From Nocardioides scoriae (lineage in GTDB: Bacteria; Actinomycetota; Actinomycetes; Propionibacteriales; Nocardioidaceae): 64,000 bases of DNA. Positions 29,996-37,831 of this stretch are shown here, one piece after another. A program made the position numbers and the translations under genes. Position 1 is the stretch's first letter; every line of letters starts with the position of its first letter. Below the pieces are notes generated by a model, which was not told the DNA's origin, ran no database searches, and saw only the letters and a program-made list of their open reading frames with translations. The stretch is from the NCBI RefSeq assembly GCF_900104965.1, contig NZ_LT629757.1:1550001-1614000 (forward strand). The letters run 5' to 3'.

Positions 29996-30961
29996 CTACG
30001 CAACCCCGGTGTCGGAGCCCAAAGCCGGACGCCGCAGGTCCGGCTCGAGGTAGATCGCACGGGCCGTCGGCTCCGCGGCGCGCACCGCGGCCTCGGCCCG
30101 GTCGATGGCGTCGGCGACCTCGGCCGCCGTGTCGCTGGCCGTGACCGCGATCTTCACCGCCACCAGCAGCTCGTCGGGCCCCAGGTGCAGCGTCTTCATG
30201 TGGATGACGCCGTCGATGCCGTCGGTCTCCTCCAGGGCCCGTCGGATGGTGCGCTGGGCCTCGGGGCTGGCCGCCTCCCCCAGCAGCAGGCTCTTGGTCT
30301 CCAGCGCCAGCACCACGGCCACCACGACGAGCAGCAGGCCGATGAGCGCGGTCCCGAGGACGTCGAAGACGGGGTTGCGGGTCACCAGGGTCAGGCCGAC
30401 CCCCAGCAGCGCGAAGCTCAGGCCCGTGATGGCGGCGAAGTCCTCGAGCAGGATGACGGGCAGCTCCGGGGCCTTGGCCCGTCGCACGAACTGGACCAGG
30501 GTCGCCTCCCCCCGGGCGTGGTTGGCCTCGCGCACGGCGGTGCGCAGGCTGAAGCCCTCCATCACGATGGCCACGCCGAGCACCACGAGCGGCACCCACC
30601 ACCACCGGCCGTCGAGCTGGCCCAGGTCGCCCGGGTCCTGCTGCACCTCGTGCCACTTGTGGTAGGCCTCGTAGAGCGCGAACAGGCCGCCGACGCTGAA
30701 CAGCACGACCGCGACGATGAAGCCGTAGACGTAGCGCTCGCGGCCGTAGCCGAAGGGGTGCTCGGCGTCCGCGTGCTTGCGGGCCTTGCGCCCGCCGAGC
30801 AGCAGGAGCAGCTGGTTGCCGGAGTCGGCGACCGAGTGGATCGCCTCCGCCAGCATCGAGGAGGACTGGGTCAGGGCCCAGGCCAGGAACTTGGTCAGGG
30901 CGATGCCGGTGTTGGCCAGCAGCGCCGCCAGGACGGCCTTGGTGCCGCCTTCGGTCGACAT
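29996..30961 (-). CDS. Cation diffusion facilitator family transporter
   Basis: 321 residues, ATG at 30961. CDF proteins export divalent metals (Zn, Co, Mn, Fe) by proton antiport. The N-terminal membrane domain has the family pattern AEAIHSVADSGNQLLLLLG and the HPFGYGRERYVYG signature. It ends with a cytoplasmic C-terminal domain of about 90 residues (TDGIDGVIHMKTLHLGPDEL) typical of metal-sensing CDF dimers. The first metal site pattern is HSVAD, not the HxxxD of ZT-dimer zinc transporters seen in YiiP, so the metal cannot be named. Five to six hydrophobic stretches are visible. Confidence 0.93.
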   Translation of the reverse strand: MSTEGGTKAVLAALLANTGIALTKFLAWALTQSSSMLAEAIHSVADSGNQLLLLLGGRKARKHADAEHPFGYGRERYVYGFIVAVVLFSVGGLFALYEAYHKWHEVQQDPGDLGQLDGRWWWVPLVVLGVAIVMEGFSLRTAVREANHARGEATLVQFVRRAKAPELPVILLEDFAAITGLSFALLGVGLTLVTRNPVFDVLGTALIGLLLVVVAVVLALETKSLLLGEAASPEAQRTIRRALEETDGIDGVIHMKTLHLGPDELLVAVKIAVTASDTAAEVADAIDRAEAAVRAAEPTARAIYLEPDLRRPALGSDTGVA

Positions 30962-30980
30962 GACCGGAGCGTAGACCCGC

Positions 30981-32000
30981 TCAGCCGTCGAGGCCCACCT
31001 GGAGGTAGGTCGCGGCGTAGGTGCCGGTCGAGAGCATCGCGGCGTACCGCGCGACGTCGCTGGGGGCCTCGGAGGTGATCCGCTCGACGCGGACCCCGTG
31101 GTCCTGGGCGGCGCGGACCAGGGTGTCGCGGGTGGCCGCGACGGCGGGGTCCTGCGACCCGTCGTCCAGCAGGACGAGGGCCGGCCGGGGCTCGTGGGTC
31201 GGGTCGGCGAAGGGGTCGGCGAAGACGTCGGCGGGCGCCGCCGCCTCGAGGACGGCGAGCAGCTGCTCCGCGTCGGCGGCCAGGGCGGTGCGGCCGGTGG
31301 CCCGGCGCACCGACTCCGCGACGCGACGCGCGGCGCGCGCGGCCAGGACGGTGCCGCCCCACAGCACCGGGTCGGCTTCGGCGATGCCGATGGCCAGGAT
31401 CTTGGCCGGGTTGGTGGCCAGGTCGCGGTGCGGGCTGCACGCCACGGCGACCTCGTCGAGGGCGTCGGCCACCACGCCCGGGTCGGTCTGGGGACCCAGG
31501 TGCACCCGGTCGAGCAGGTCGAGCACCGAGACGGCGACGGCGAGCTGGTCGGTGGTCTGGGTCGGCAGGTGCACCGAGTAGCGGCCCGCCGCGTGGTCGG
31601 CCACCAGCGAGCCGGTCGGGGCGGCGACCACCACCTGGGCCCCGCGACGCACCGCCTCGGCGACCGCGGCCGCCGTGCCGGGGTCGTCGCCGACCGGCGC
31701 CAGCACGACCACCAGGTCGAGGCTGCCGGTCCAGCCGGGGAGGCCGGGGGCGGGCCAGGCCACGAAGGGCACCGGGCACACCGGCTCCAGCACGGCCCGC
31801 AGCAGCCGGGAGTCGGGCCCGGCCGCCACGACGGCGCGGGGCTGGCTCTCCGAGAGCGAGGAGAGCGCCTCGGCGAGCGCCTCCTCGGCCGCGGCGGCCT
31901 CGCGGCGCACGCGGGCACCGCCCTCGGCCAGGTGCCGCAGGCGGGCGTCCACCCGGGCCAGCGCCTGGTCGTCGTCGAGCAGTCCGTCGTCGAAGGTCAC
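30981..32000 (-). CDS. SIS/phosphoglucose-isomerase-like protein (Rv3256c type)
   Basis: 339 residues; GTG at 32000 with GAGGA 6 bases upstream. It resembles the mycobacterial Rv3256c family, related to bifunctional phosphoglucose/phosphomannose isomerases, with sugar-isomerase-like parallel beta strands (LDLVVVLAPVGDDPGT, GAQVVVAAPTGSL) and a C-terminal half containing LATNPAKILAIGIAEADPVL. It is sandwiched with a Trm112-like protein and phosphomannomutase, which supports a role in mannose metabolism, but no activity can be assigned. No membrane segment. Confidence 0.8.
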   Translation of the reverse strand: MTFDDGLLDDDQALARVDARLRHLAEGGARVRREAAAAEEALAEALSSLSESQPRAVVAAGPDSRLLRAVLEPVCPVPFVAWPAPGLPGWTGSLDLVVVLAPVGDDPGTAAAVAEAVRRGAQVVVAAPTGSLVADHAAGRYSVHLPTQTTDQLAVAVSVLDLLDRVHLGPQTDPGVVADALDEVAVACSPHRDLATNPAKILAIGIAEADPVLWGGTVLAARAARRVAESVRRATGRTALAADAEQLLAVLEAAAPADVFADPFADPTHEPRPALVLLDDGSQDPAVAATRDTLVRAAQDHGVRVERITSEAPSDVARYAAMLSTGTYAATYLQVGLDG

Positions 32001-32028
32001 AGCCGGTCCTCGGGATCGCGTGGGTGGG

Positions 32029-32199
32029 TCAGGAGGGGGTGCGGGCCTCGTCGACCAGCAGCACCGGGATGTCGTCGCGGACCGGGTAGGCCCGGCCGCA
32101 GCCGGCACAGACGAGCTCCGAGGCGGCCTCGTCGGCCGCCAGCGAGGACCGGCAGGCCGGGCAGACGACCACGTCGAGCAGGCGGGGGTCGAGGTTCAT
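32029..32199 (-). CDS. Trm112-like (UPF0434) small zinc-ribbon protein
   Basis: 56 residues. It has two CxxC knuckles (CPAC and CAGC) and the family ending YPVRDDIPVLLVDEA. ATG at 32199 has AGGAG 7 bases upstream; ATG 32205, overlapping the manB stop as ATGA, is too close to that site to be preferred. Trm112 proteins activate methyltransferases in eukaryotes and archaea; the bacterial role is unclear. Its position between manB and the SIS gene is shared with related actinobacteria. Confidence 0.88.
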   Translation of the reverse strand: MNLDPRLLDVVVCPACRSSLAADEAASELVCAGCGRAYPVRDDIPVLLVDEARTPS

Positions 32200-32201
32200 G
32201 C

Positions 32202-33620
32202 TCATCTCCTGATCACGGCGAGGACGTCGTCCCGCAGCCGCTCCATGGTGGCCTGGTCGCGTCCCTCGGCGTTGAGCCGCAGCAGCGGCTCGGTGTTGGA
32301 CGCGCGCACATTGAACCACCAGTCGTCGTGGACGACGCTGAGGCCGTCGAGGTGGTCGACCGAGGTCCCCGGGAGCGCTCCCCAGGTCTGCTCGATCTCG
32401 GCGACGACGGCCGCCTGGTCGGCGACCGTGGAGTTGATCTCGCCGCTCGCGACGTGGCGGGCCCACGGGGCCAGCACCTGCGAGAGCGGCCCGTCGGCCT
32501 CGGCCAGCGCCGCGAGGGCGTGCAGCCCGGCGAGCATCCCGGAGTCGGCGCGCCAGAAGTCGCGGAAGTAGAAGTGGCCGGAGTGCTCGCCGCCGAAGAT
32601 GGCGCCGGTGCGGGCCATCTCCGCCTTGATGTAGGAGTGCCCGACCCGGGTGCGCACCGGCACGCCGCCGAGCTCCTCGACGATCTCGGGCACCCCGCGC
32701 GAGGTGATGAGGTTGTGGATGATCGTGGCGCCCGGCTCCTTGGCGAGCTCGCGGCTGGCGATCAGCGCCGTGAGGGTGCTGGGGCTGACCAGCTCGCCGC
32801 GCTCGTCGACCAGGAAGCAGCGGTCGGCGTCGCCGTCGAAGGCCAGGCCGATGTCGGCGCCGGACTCGCGCACCGCCGCCTGCAGGTCGCGCAGGTTGTC
32901 CGGCTCGATCGGGTTGGCCTCGTGGTTGGGGAAGCTGCCGTCGAGCTCGAAGTAGAGCGGCAGCACCTCGACGTCGAGGCGGTCCAGCACGGCGGGGGCC
33001 GTGAGCCCGGCCATGCCGTTGCCGGCGTCCACGACCACCTTCAGGCGACGTCCGCGCACCGGCGCGAGCGCCAGCACGTGGTCGGCGTACGCCGTCAGCA
33101 GGTCCTGCTCGTCGACCGTGCCGGGCGTCGCCGCCTGCTGCAGGTCGCCCGCGGCGACGAGGTCGCGGATCTCCACCAGGCCGGTCTCGCGGCCGACGGG
33201 CGCGGCCTCGGCCTTGCAGAGCTTGATGCCGTTGTACTGCGCCGGGTTGTGGCTGGCGGTGAACATCGCGCCCGGCCGGTCGAGGTGGCCCGAGGCGAAG
33301 TAGAGCTGGTCGGTGCTGGCCAGGCCGATGAGCGTGACGTCGGCCCCGGCGAGGGCCGCCCCCTCGGCGAAGGCGCGTGCCATCCCGGGCGAGGAGGGCC
33401 GCATGTCGTGACCCACCACGACCGCGTCGGTGCCGAGCACGGTGACGAAGGCGTTGCCGACCGCGCGGGCGAGGTCCTCGTCGACCTCCTCGGGCACGAG
33501 GCCACGCACGTCGTAGGCCTTGAAGACCCGGTCGAGCTCGGCGACCGTCCGGGTCGGGCGCGCGGCGCCCCCCGGCTGCTGCGAGGACGGCGGGGACGGG
33601 ACGGGCGGCTGGCTCGACAT
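32202..33620 (-). CDS. manB: Phosphomannomutase/phosphoglucomutase
   Basis: 472 residues; interconverts mannose-6-phosphate and mannose-1-phosphate, supplying GDP-mannose. ATG at 33620, after which a Pro/Ser/Gln-rich 25-residue leader precedes the core (VFKAYDVRGLVPEEVDED). The phosphoserine loop is TASHNPAQYNGIK, the metal-binding loop is FDGDADRCF, the sugar-binding loop is GGEHSGH, and a C-terminal RASNTEPLLRLNAEG phosphate site completes the fold. The GDP-mannose pyrophosphorylase gene lies 4 kb away, so both steps to GDP-mannose are here. Confidence 0.95.
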   Translation of the reverse strand: MSSQPPVPSPPSSQQPGGAARPTRTVAELDRVFKAYDVRGLVPEEVDEDLARAVGNAFVTVLGTDAVVVGHDMRPSSPGMARAFAEGAALAGADVTLIGLASTDQLYFASGHLDRPGAMFTASHNPAQYNGIKLCKAEAAPVGRETGLVEIRDLVAAGDLQQAATPGTVDEQDLLTAYADHVLALAPVRGRRLKVVVDAGNGMAGLTAPAVLDRLDVEVLPLYFELDGSFPNHEANPIEPDNLRDLQAAVRESGADIGLAFDGDADRCFLVDERGELVSPSTLTALIASRELAKEPGATIIHNLITSRGVPEIVEELGGVPVRTRVGHSYIKAEMARTGAIFGGEHSGHFYFRDFWRADSGMLAGLHALAALAEADGPLSQVLAPWARHVASGEINSTVADQAAVVAEIEQTWGALPGTSVDHLDGLSVVHDDWWFNVRASNTEPLLRLNAEGRDQATMERLRDDVLAVIRR

Positions 33621-33658
33621 GGCCCGAGCCTATCGGCGTCGGGCCGGACCCCCGACGC

Positions 33659-34018
33659 TCAGGCCTCGGGACGCAGCGAGCGCAGGTGGCCGCGGCGCAC
33701 GCCCTCGCGCTGCGGCGAGGGGGCCGTCTCGACCGGCGCGGCCGGCCGGGGCTGGGCCGCCTCGCGCACGGCGTCGGCCAGGGCGAGCAGGTCGTCGGAG
33801 CTCGGACCGGGCCGGTCGTCGCGCTGCAGCCGCAGCACCTCCCAGCCCCTGGGCGCCGAGAGGCGCTCGCTGTGGGCGTCGCACAGGTCGTAGGCGTGCG
33901 GCTCGGCGTAGGTCGCCAGCGGGCCGACGACGGCGGTCTGGTCGGCGTACACGTAGGTCAGCGTGGTGGTGGCGGGACGACCGCACGCGGTGCGCGAACA
34001 ACGACGGAGGAGACCCAC
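33659..34018 (-). CDS. DUF3499 zinc-ribbon-like protein
   Basis: 119 residues, GTG at 34018 (MGLLRRCSRTACGRPA). Cysteines at about 7 and 12 and a CDAH motif suggest a small metal site, followed by a helical, Pro-rich C-terminus. The family is restricted to actinobacteria and sits beside manB, a zinicin-like protein and whiB in mycobacteria (Rv3258c), as here. It is divergent from the zinicin-like gene with 50 bp between starts. Function unknown. Confidence 0.88.
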   Translation of the reverse strand: MGLLRRCSRTACGRPATTTLTYVYADQTAVVGPLATYAEPHAYDLCDAHSERLSAPRGWEVLRLQRDDRPGPSSDDLLALADAVREAAQPRPAAPVETAPSPQREGVRRGHLRSLRPEA

Positions 34019-34068
34019 GGCGGCGACGCTACCCGGTGGCGGACCTCGGCGCCCTTAGGCTCGCGGTC

Positions 34069-34485
34069 GTGACGACACGGGACCGGCGCGGACGCGGGAT
34101 GCGGGGACCGGCGTACGGCCCGGGCGCTCCTCGGGGACCGGTGCCGGCCGCCCTGAGCCGTCGCGAGCGCTTCGACCGGGTGGCGGTCTCGGTGATGGCC
34201 GACGTGGAGTCGCGCTGGACCGAGGAGCTGTCCCGCGTCGAGCTCGCCGTCGAGGACGCGCCGGTCGTGCCGCCGAGCTGGGTCGCACCGCGGGTGCCGC
34301 TCACGTCGTTCGTCGGCGGCACCGCCGCCACGCCGCCGCGGCTGGTGCTCTACCGCCGTCCGCTCGAGCACCGCGTCGAGACGCTGGTCGAGCTCGAGGC
34401 GCTGGTGCTCACCGTCGTGGTCGAGCAGCTCGCCGACTACCTCGGCGTGCCGCCCGAGGACGTCCACCCCGACTACGAGCCCTGA
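34069..34485 (+). CDS. Zinicin-like metallopeptidase family protein without HExxH
   Basis: 138 residues, GTG at 34069; no strong ribosome-binding site, and ATG at 34099 is an alternative. The core (RVPLTSFVGGTAATPPRLVL, LYRRPLEHRVETLVELEALV) matches the small zinicin-like family next to whiB2 (Rv3259 position). Where zincins carry HExxH, this protein reads LTVVVEQLADYLGVPPEDV, with no His-Glu pair. A zinc-dependent peptidase reaction is therefore unlikely from sequence. The loss may be general in this actinobacterial branch. Soluble; no signal peptide. Confidence 0.75.
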   Translation: MTTRDRRGRGMRGPAYGPGAPRGPVPAALSRRERFDRVAVSVMADVESRWTEELSRVELAVEDAPVVPPSWVAPRVPLTSFVGGTAATPPRLVLYRRPLEHRVETLVELEALVLTVVVEQLADYLGVPPEDVHPDYEP

Positions 34486-34534
34486 GCCCGGCCGACGCCG
34501 CTCCTCCCCTGCCCCGCCGCCACGGGGCGTGGGA

Positions 34535-34795
34535 TCAGACCGCGCGCTTCTTCAGCTTGCGCCGCTCGCGCTCCGACAGGCCGCCCCAGATGCCGAAACG
34601 CTCGTCGTTGCCCAGGGCGTACTCCAGGCACTCCTGGCGGACCTCGCAGGTGAGGCAGACCTTCTTGGCCTCACGCGTGGACCCGCCCTTCTCCGGGAAG
34701 AAGGCCTCGGGGTCGGTCTGAGCGCACAGACCCCGCTCCTGCCACCCGGCGTCCTCACCGACTCCGTCGCCGTCCAGCACATACAGTTCGCGCAC
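34535..34795 (-). CDS. whiB2: WhiB-family iron-sulfur regulator (WhiB2/WhmD type)
   Basis: 86 residues, GTG at 34795. Four cluster-binding cysteines are at 24, 47, 50 and 56 (C...CxxCxxxxxC), followed by the GIWGG turn (68-72) and the basic tail ERRKLKKRAV. Placement beside manB, the DUF3499 gene and fbiA matches WhiB2 (WhmD), which controls septation together with WhiA/sigma factor partners in other genera. The divergent fbiA gene starts 126 bp away, and an 18-bp palindrome lies between them, so the regulator could bind near its own promoter (inference). Confidence 0.9.
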   Translation of the reverse strand: MRELYVLDGDGVGEDAGWQERGLCAQTDPEAFFPEKGGSTREAKKVCLTCEVRQECLEYALGNDERFGIWGGLSERERRKLKKRAV

Positions 34796-34839
34796 GTTTC
34801 CGCCCCTTCGACCCTGCGATCCTGACGGACCGAGTTGAT

Positions 34840-34857
34840 AACCACACTGGTGTGATT
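34840..34857. promoter_or_regulatory. 18-bp palindrome between whiB and fbiA
   Basis: AACCACACTGGTGTGATT is nearly palindromic and lies in a locally AT-richer stretch of the divergent whiB-fbiA gap. It resembles several elements upstream of the PGRP amidase at 42.9-43.0 kb (shared core CCACnGGTGT). It is a candidate operator; the binding protein is unknown. Confidence 0.5.
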
Positions 34858-34920
34858 ACATGCCTGTCGCGCACGTGCCGTCAAGCGGAACAGTGGTAGA
34901 GGGCCCTACTGGTACACACT

Positions 34921-36045
34921 GTGGACATGTCCTCTTCGCCCGACACGCCCGCCTCTGGAGCGGAACGCCCGCGCCGATCCGGTCTCGATTTTCCCGACAC
35001 CTTCCCCACCCACGTCACCGTGCTCTCCGGCGGGGTCGGCGGCGCCCGCTTCCTGCAGGGCCTGCTCCACCTCGCCGCGCGCCACGGCGCGAGCCCCCGC
35101 ATCAGCGTCGTGACCAACACCGCCGACGACTGGTGGCTGCACGGCCTCAAGGTCTGCCCCGACCTCGACACCGTGATGTACACCCTCGGCGACGGCATCG
35201 ACGTCGAGCGCGGCTGGGGCCGCCGCGACGAGACCTGGAACGCCCGCGACGAGCTGGCGGCGTACGGCGTGGGGCCGGCGTGGTTCGGCCTCGGCGACCG
35301 CGACCTGGCCACCCACCTCGTCCGCACCCAGATGCTCGACGCCGGCTACCCGCTCTCGGCCGTCACGACCGCGCTGTGCCGCCGCTGGGAGCCCGGCGTG
35401 GAGCTGCTGCCCATGACCGACGACCGCGTCGAGACCCACGTGGTGGTCGACGACCCCGACACCGGGGAGCAGCGGGCGGTGCACTTCCAGGAGTACTGGG
35501 TGCGCCACCACGCCGAGGTGCCCGCCCACGCGGTCGTGCCGATCGGCATCGAGGACGCCACCCCCGCCCCCGGCGTGCTCGACGCGATCGCGCAGGCCGA
35601 CGTGGTGCTCGTGCCTCCGTCCAACCCGGTCGTCTCGGTCGGCACCATCCTCGGCGTGCCCGGCATCCGCGAGGCGCTGGCCTCGACGCCGGCCCCCGTC
35701 GTCGGGGTCTCGGGGATCATCGGCAAGGACCACGTGCGCGGCATGGCCCGCCAGCTCCTCGGCGTCGTCGGCGTCGAGGTGTCGGCGGCAGGGGTCGCGG
35801 AGCACTACGGCGCGCGGTCGCGACCCGCCGAGCCCGGTCGCCCCGGCGTGCTGGACGGGTGGCTGGTCGACGAGGTCGACGCCCCCGCCCTGCCCCGCAT
35901 CGAGGCCGCCGGCATCGCCGCCCGCGCGGTGCCGCTGTGGATGACCGACGCCGACGCCACGGCCGACCTCGTCGGCGAGGCCCTGGGCCTCGCGAGCCAG
36001 GTCGCCACCGGGACCGCAGCCGGGCGCGCCGGCACCGACGCGTGA
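34921..36045 (+). CDS. fbiA: F420: 2-phospho-L-lactate/PEP transferase FbiA (CofD family)
   Basis: 374 residues. Transfers the phosphoenolpyruvate- or lactate-derived moiety from its GDP-activated form to Fo, forming (dehydro)-F420-0. Nucleotide-binding N-terminus VTVLSGGVGGARFLQGLL follows a 30-residue extension; other family markers are VVTNTADDWWLHGLKVCPD and VLVPPSNPVVSVGTILGVPG. GTG 34921 and ATG 34927 are both possible starts, and the function is unaffected. The stop overlaps fbiB as GTGA, the conserved fbiAB operon. Confidence 0.95.
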   Translation: MDMSSSPDTPASGAERPRRSGLDFPDTFPTHVTVLSGGVGGARFLQGLLHLAARHGASPRISVVTNTADDWWLHGLKVCPDLDTVMYTLGDGIDVERGWGRRDETWNARDELAAYGVGPAWFGLGDRDLATHLVRTQMLDAGYPLSAVTTALCRRWEPGVELLPMTDDRVETHVVVDDPDTGEQRAVHFQEYWVRHHAEVPAHAVVPIGIEDATPAPGVLDAIAQADVVLVPPSNPVVSVGTILGVPGIREALASTPAPVVGVSGIIGKDHVRGMARQLLGVVGVEVSAAGVAEHYGARSRPAEPGRPGVLDGWLVDEVDAPALPRIEAAGIAARAVPLWMTDADATADLVGEALGLASQVATGTAAGRAGTDA

Positions 36046-37058
36046 GCCAGGGCCTGCGGGCCTGGCCGGTCGAGGGCATCGGCGAGGTCGGCGAGGGCAC
36101 GCCGCTGCCCGACCTGCTGGCGGGCGTCGAGCTCGACGACGGCGACGTCGTCGTGGTGACCAGCAAGGTGGTGAGCAAGGCCGAGGGACGCGTGCGCCGG
36201 CAGGACCGCGACGAGGCGATCACCGAGGAGACCGTGCGGGTCGTCGCGAGGCGCGGCCCGACGCGGATCGTGGAGAACCGCCTCGGCCTGGTGATGGCCG
36301 CCGCCGGGGTCGACGCCTCGAACGTCGCGGCCGACCACGTGGTGCTGCTGCCGCTCGACCCCGACGGGTCGGCCCGCCGGCTGCGCGAGGACCTCGCGCG
36401 CGAGCGCGGCACCAACGTCGCCGTGGTGGTCACCGACACGGCCGGCCGCGCCTGGCGCACCGGCCAGACCGACCTCGCCCTCGGCCTCGCGGGCCTGCTG
36501 CCGCTGGAGGACCTCTCGGGGCGCACCGACGGCTACGGCAACCCGCTGGTCGTCACGGCCCCCGCGGTCGCCGACGAGGTCGCCTCCCTCGCCGAGCTGG
36601 TCACCGGCAAGCTCGGCGGCCGCCCCGTCACCGTGGTGCGGGGCCTGGGCGCCCGCGTGCTGCCGGCCGGCGAGCACGGCCCCGGCGCCCGGCCGCTGCT
36701 GCGACCCCGCGAGCAGGACATGTTCGCCCTCGGCGCCCGGGAGGCCGTCGTGGCCGCCGTGCGCGGGCGCGAGCAGGCGTGCTTCGGCGCCCCGGCCGCC
36801 CCCGAGGAGCTGGTCGAGGCGCTCGCCTCCTGCGGCATCGACGCCCGCGCCACCGACGGCCCTGCCACCGACGGCCTCGGCACCCCGGTCGTGCGGGTGG
36901 ACCTGCCGCACGGCTCCGGGGTGCGCGACCAGGTGGTCGCCCTGGAGCGCGCCCGGCTGGTGGCGCACGCCCACGCGTGGGGTCCCTTCAGCGACACCGG
37001 GGGCGGACCCGGGGACGGACCCGGGGACTCCGTCTGGTTCTCACCGACCGCTCCGTAG
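36042..37058 (+). CDS. fbiB: F420-0:gamma-glutamyl ligase FbiB, short form
   Basis: 338 residues, GTG at 36042 coupled to fbiA. The N-terminal about 250 residues are the CofE ligase domain, which adds glutamates to F420-0 using GTP: GDVVVVTSKVVSKAEGRV, RIVENRLGLVMAAAGVDASN, VVVTDTAGRAWRTGQTD. Mycobacterial FbiB is about 450 residues with a C-terminal FMN nitroreductase-like domain that reduces dehydro-F420-0. Here only about 90 residues follow the ligase, too few for that domain. Either a separate reductase exists elsewhere, or a different F420 precursor is used. Confidence 0.93.
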   Translation: MSQGLRAWPVEGIGEVGEGTPLPDLLAGVELDDGDVVVVTSKVVSKAEGRVRRQDRDEAITEETVRVVARRGPTRIVENRLGLVMAAAGVDASNVAADHVVLLPLDPDGSARRLREDLARERGTNVAVVVTDTAGRAWRTGQTDLALGLAGLLPLEDLSGRTDGYGNPLVVTAPAVADEVASLAELVTGKLGGRPVTVVRGLGARVLPAGEHGPGARPLLRPREQDMFALGAREAVVAAVRGREQACFGAPAAPEELVEALASCGIDARATDGPATDGLGTPVVRVDLPHGSGVRDQVVALERARLVAHAHAWGPFSDTGGGPGDGPGDSVWFSPTAP

Positions 37059-37096
37059 ACTGCGCACCTCGACCACACCCGAGCGAAGGCGGAAGA

Positions 37097-37822
37097 GTGG
37101 CCAAGAAGAACGTCCGTGACAACGAGCGCCGTGCCAGGGCCGAGCAGCTCCGCAAGGAGCAGCAGCGCAAGGAGCGGATGCGCAGCTTCGGCATCCTCGG
37201 CGTCTGCCTGCTGGTGGTCGTCGGCCTGCTCGGGTCCGCGGTCTTCTACTACGTCCGCGACCAGCGCCAGCAGGCCGCGGCCGCCGGCGCCCCGCTCGCC
37301 GAGCTCGGCGTCTCCGCCTCCGCGGCCTCCTGCGACCCCGTCGAGGAGAAGGCCGCCACCGGCAACAACGAGCACCTGACGATCGGCAAGCCGATCGACT
37401 ACCCGGACGCGCCCCCCGCCTCGGGACCCCACTGGGGCAACTTCCTCCAGGGCTCGGAGATCCGGTCGTTCTACACGACCGAGGACCGCCCCGAGAAGGA
37501 GCGGCTGGTCCACAGCCTGGAGCACGGCCACACCCTGGTCTGGTACGACGACACCGTCGAGCCGGGCACCGAGGCCTACCAGCAGCTGCGCGCGATCGGG
37601 AAGAAGTTCGACGGCCCGACCGACAAGCTGATCGTGGCCCCGTGGACCTCCGAGGACGGCGGCGACTTCCCCAGCGGCAAGCACGTCGCGCTGACGCACT
37701 GGACCGGCCCCGAGGACCAGAAGGGCGTCACGCAGTACTGCGGCCAGCCCAGCGGAGCCGTCCTGGAGAAGTTCATGGAGGACTTCCCCGCCACGGACGC
37801 CCCGGAGCCGAACGCGCCGTAG
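37097..37822 (+). CDS. DUF3105 membrane-anchored extracytoplasmic protein
   Basis: 241 residues from GTG 37097. A highly basic N-terminus (KKNVRDNERRARAEQLRKEQ) leads into one membrane segment (FGILGVCLLVVVGLLGSAV). The outer domain has the DUF3105 signatures: CDPVEEK, PPASGPHWGNF, RLVHSLEHGHTLVWYDD. Conserved His residues in SGPHW and LEHGHT suggest a metal or catalytic site, but no activity is known. It converges on the GDP-mannose pyrophosphorylase gene with 9 bp between stops. Confidence 0.88.
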   Translation: MAKKNVRDNERRARAEQLRKEQQRKERMRSFGILGVCLLVVVGLLGSAVFYYVRDQRQQAAAAGAPLAELGVSASAASCDPVEEKAATGNNEHLTIGKPIDYPDAPPASGPHWGNFLQGSEIRSFYTTEDRPEKERLVHSLEHGHTLVWYDDTVEPGTEAYQQLRAIGKKFDGPTDKLIVAPWTSEDGGDFPSGKHVALTHWTGPEDQKGVTQYCGQPSGAVLEKFMEDFPATDAPEPNAP

Positions 37823-37831
37823 GGGGCGGGC

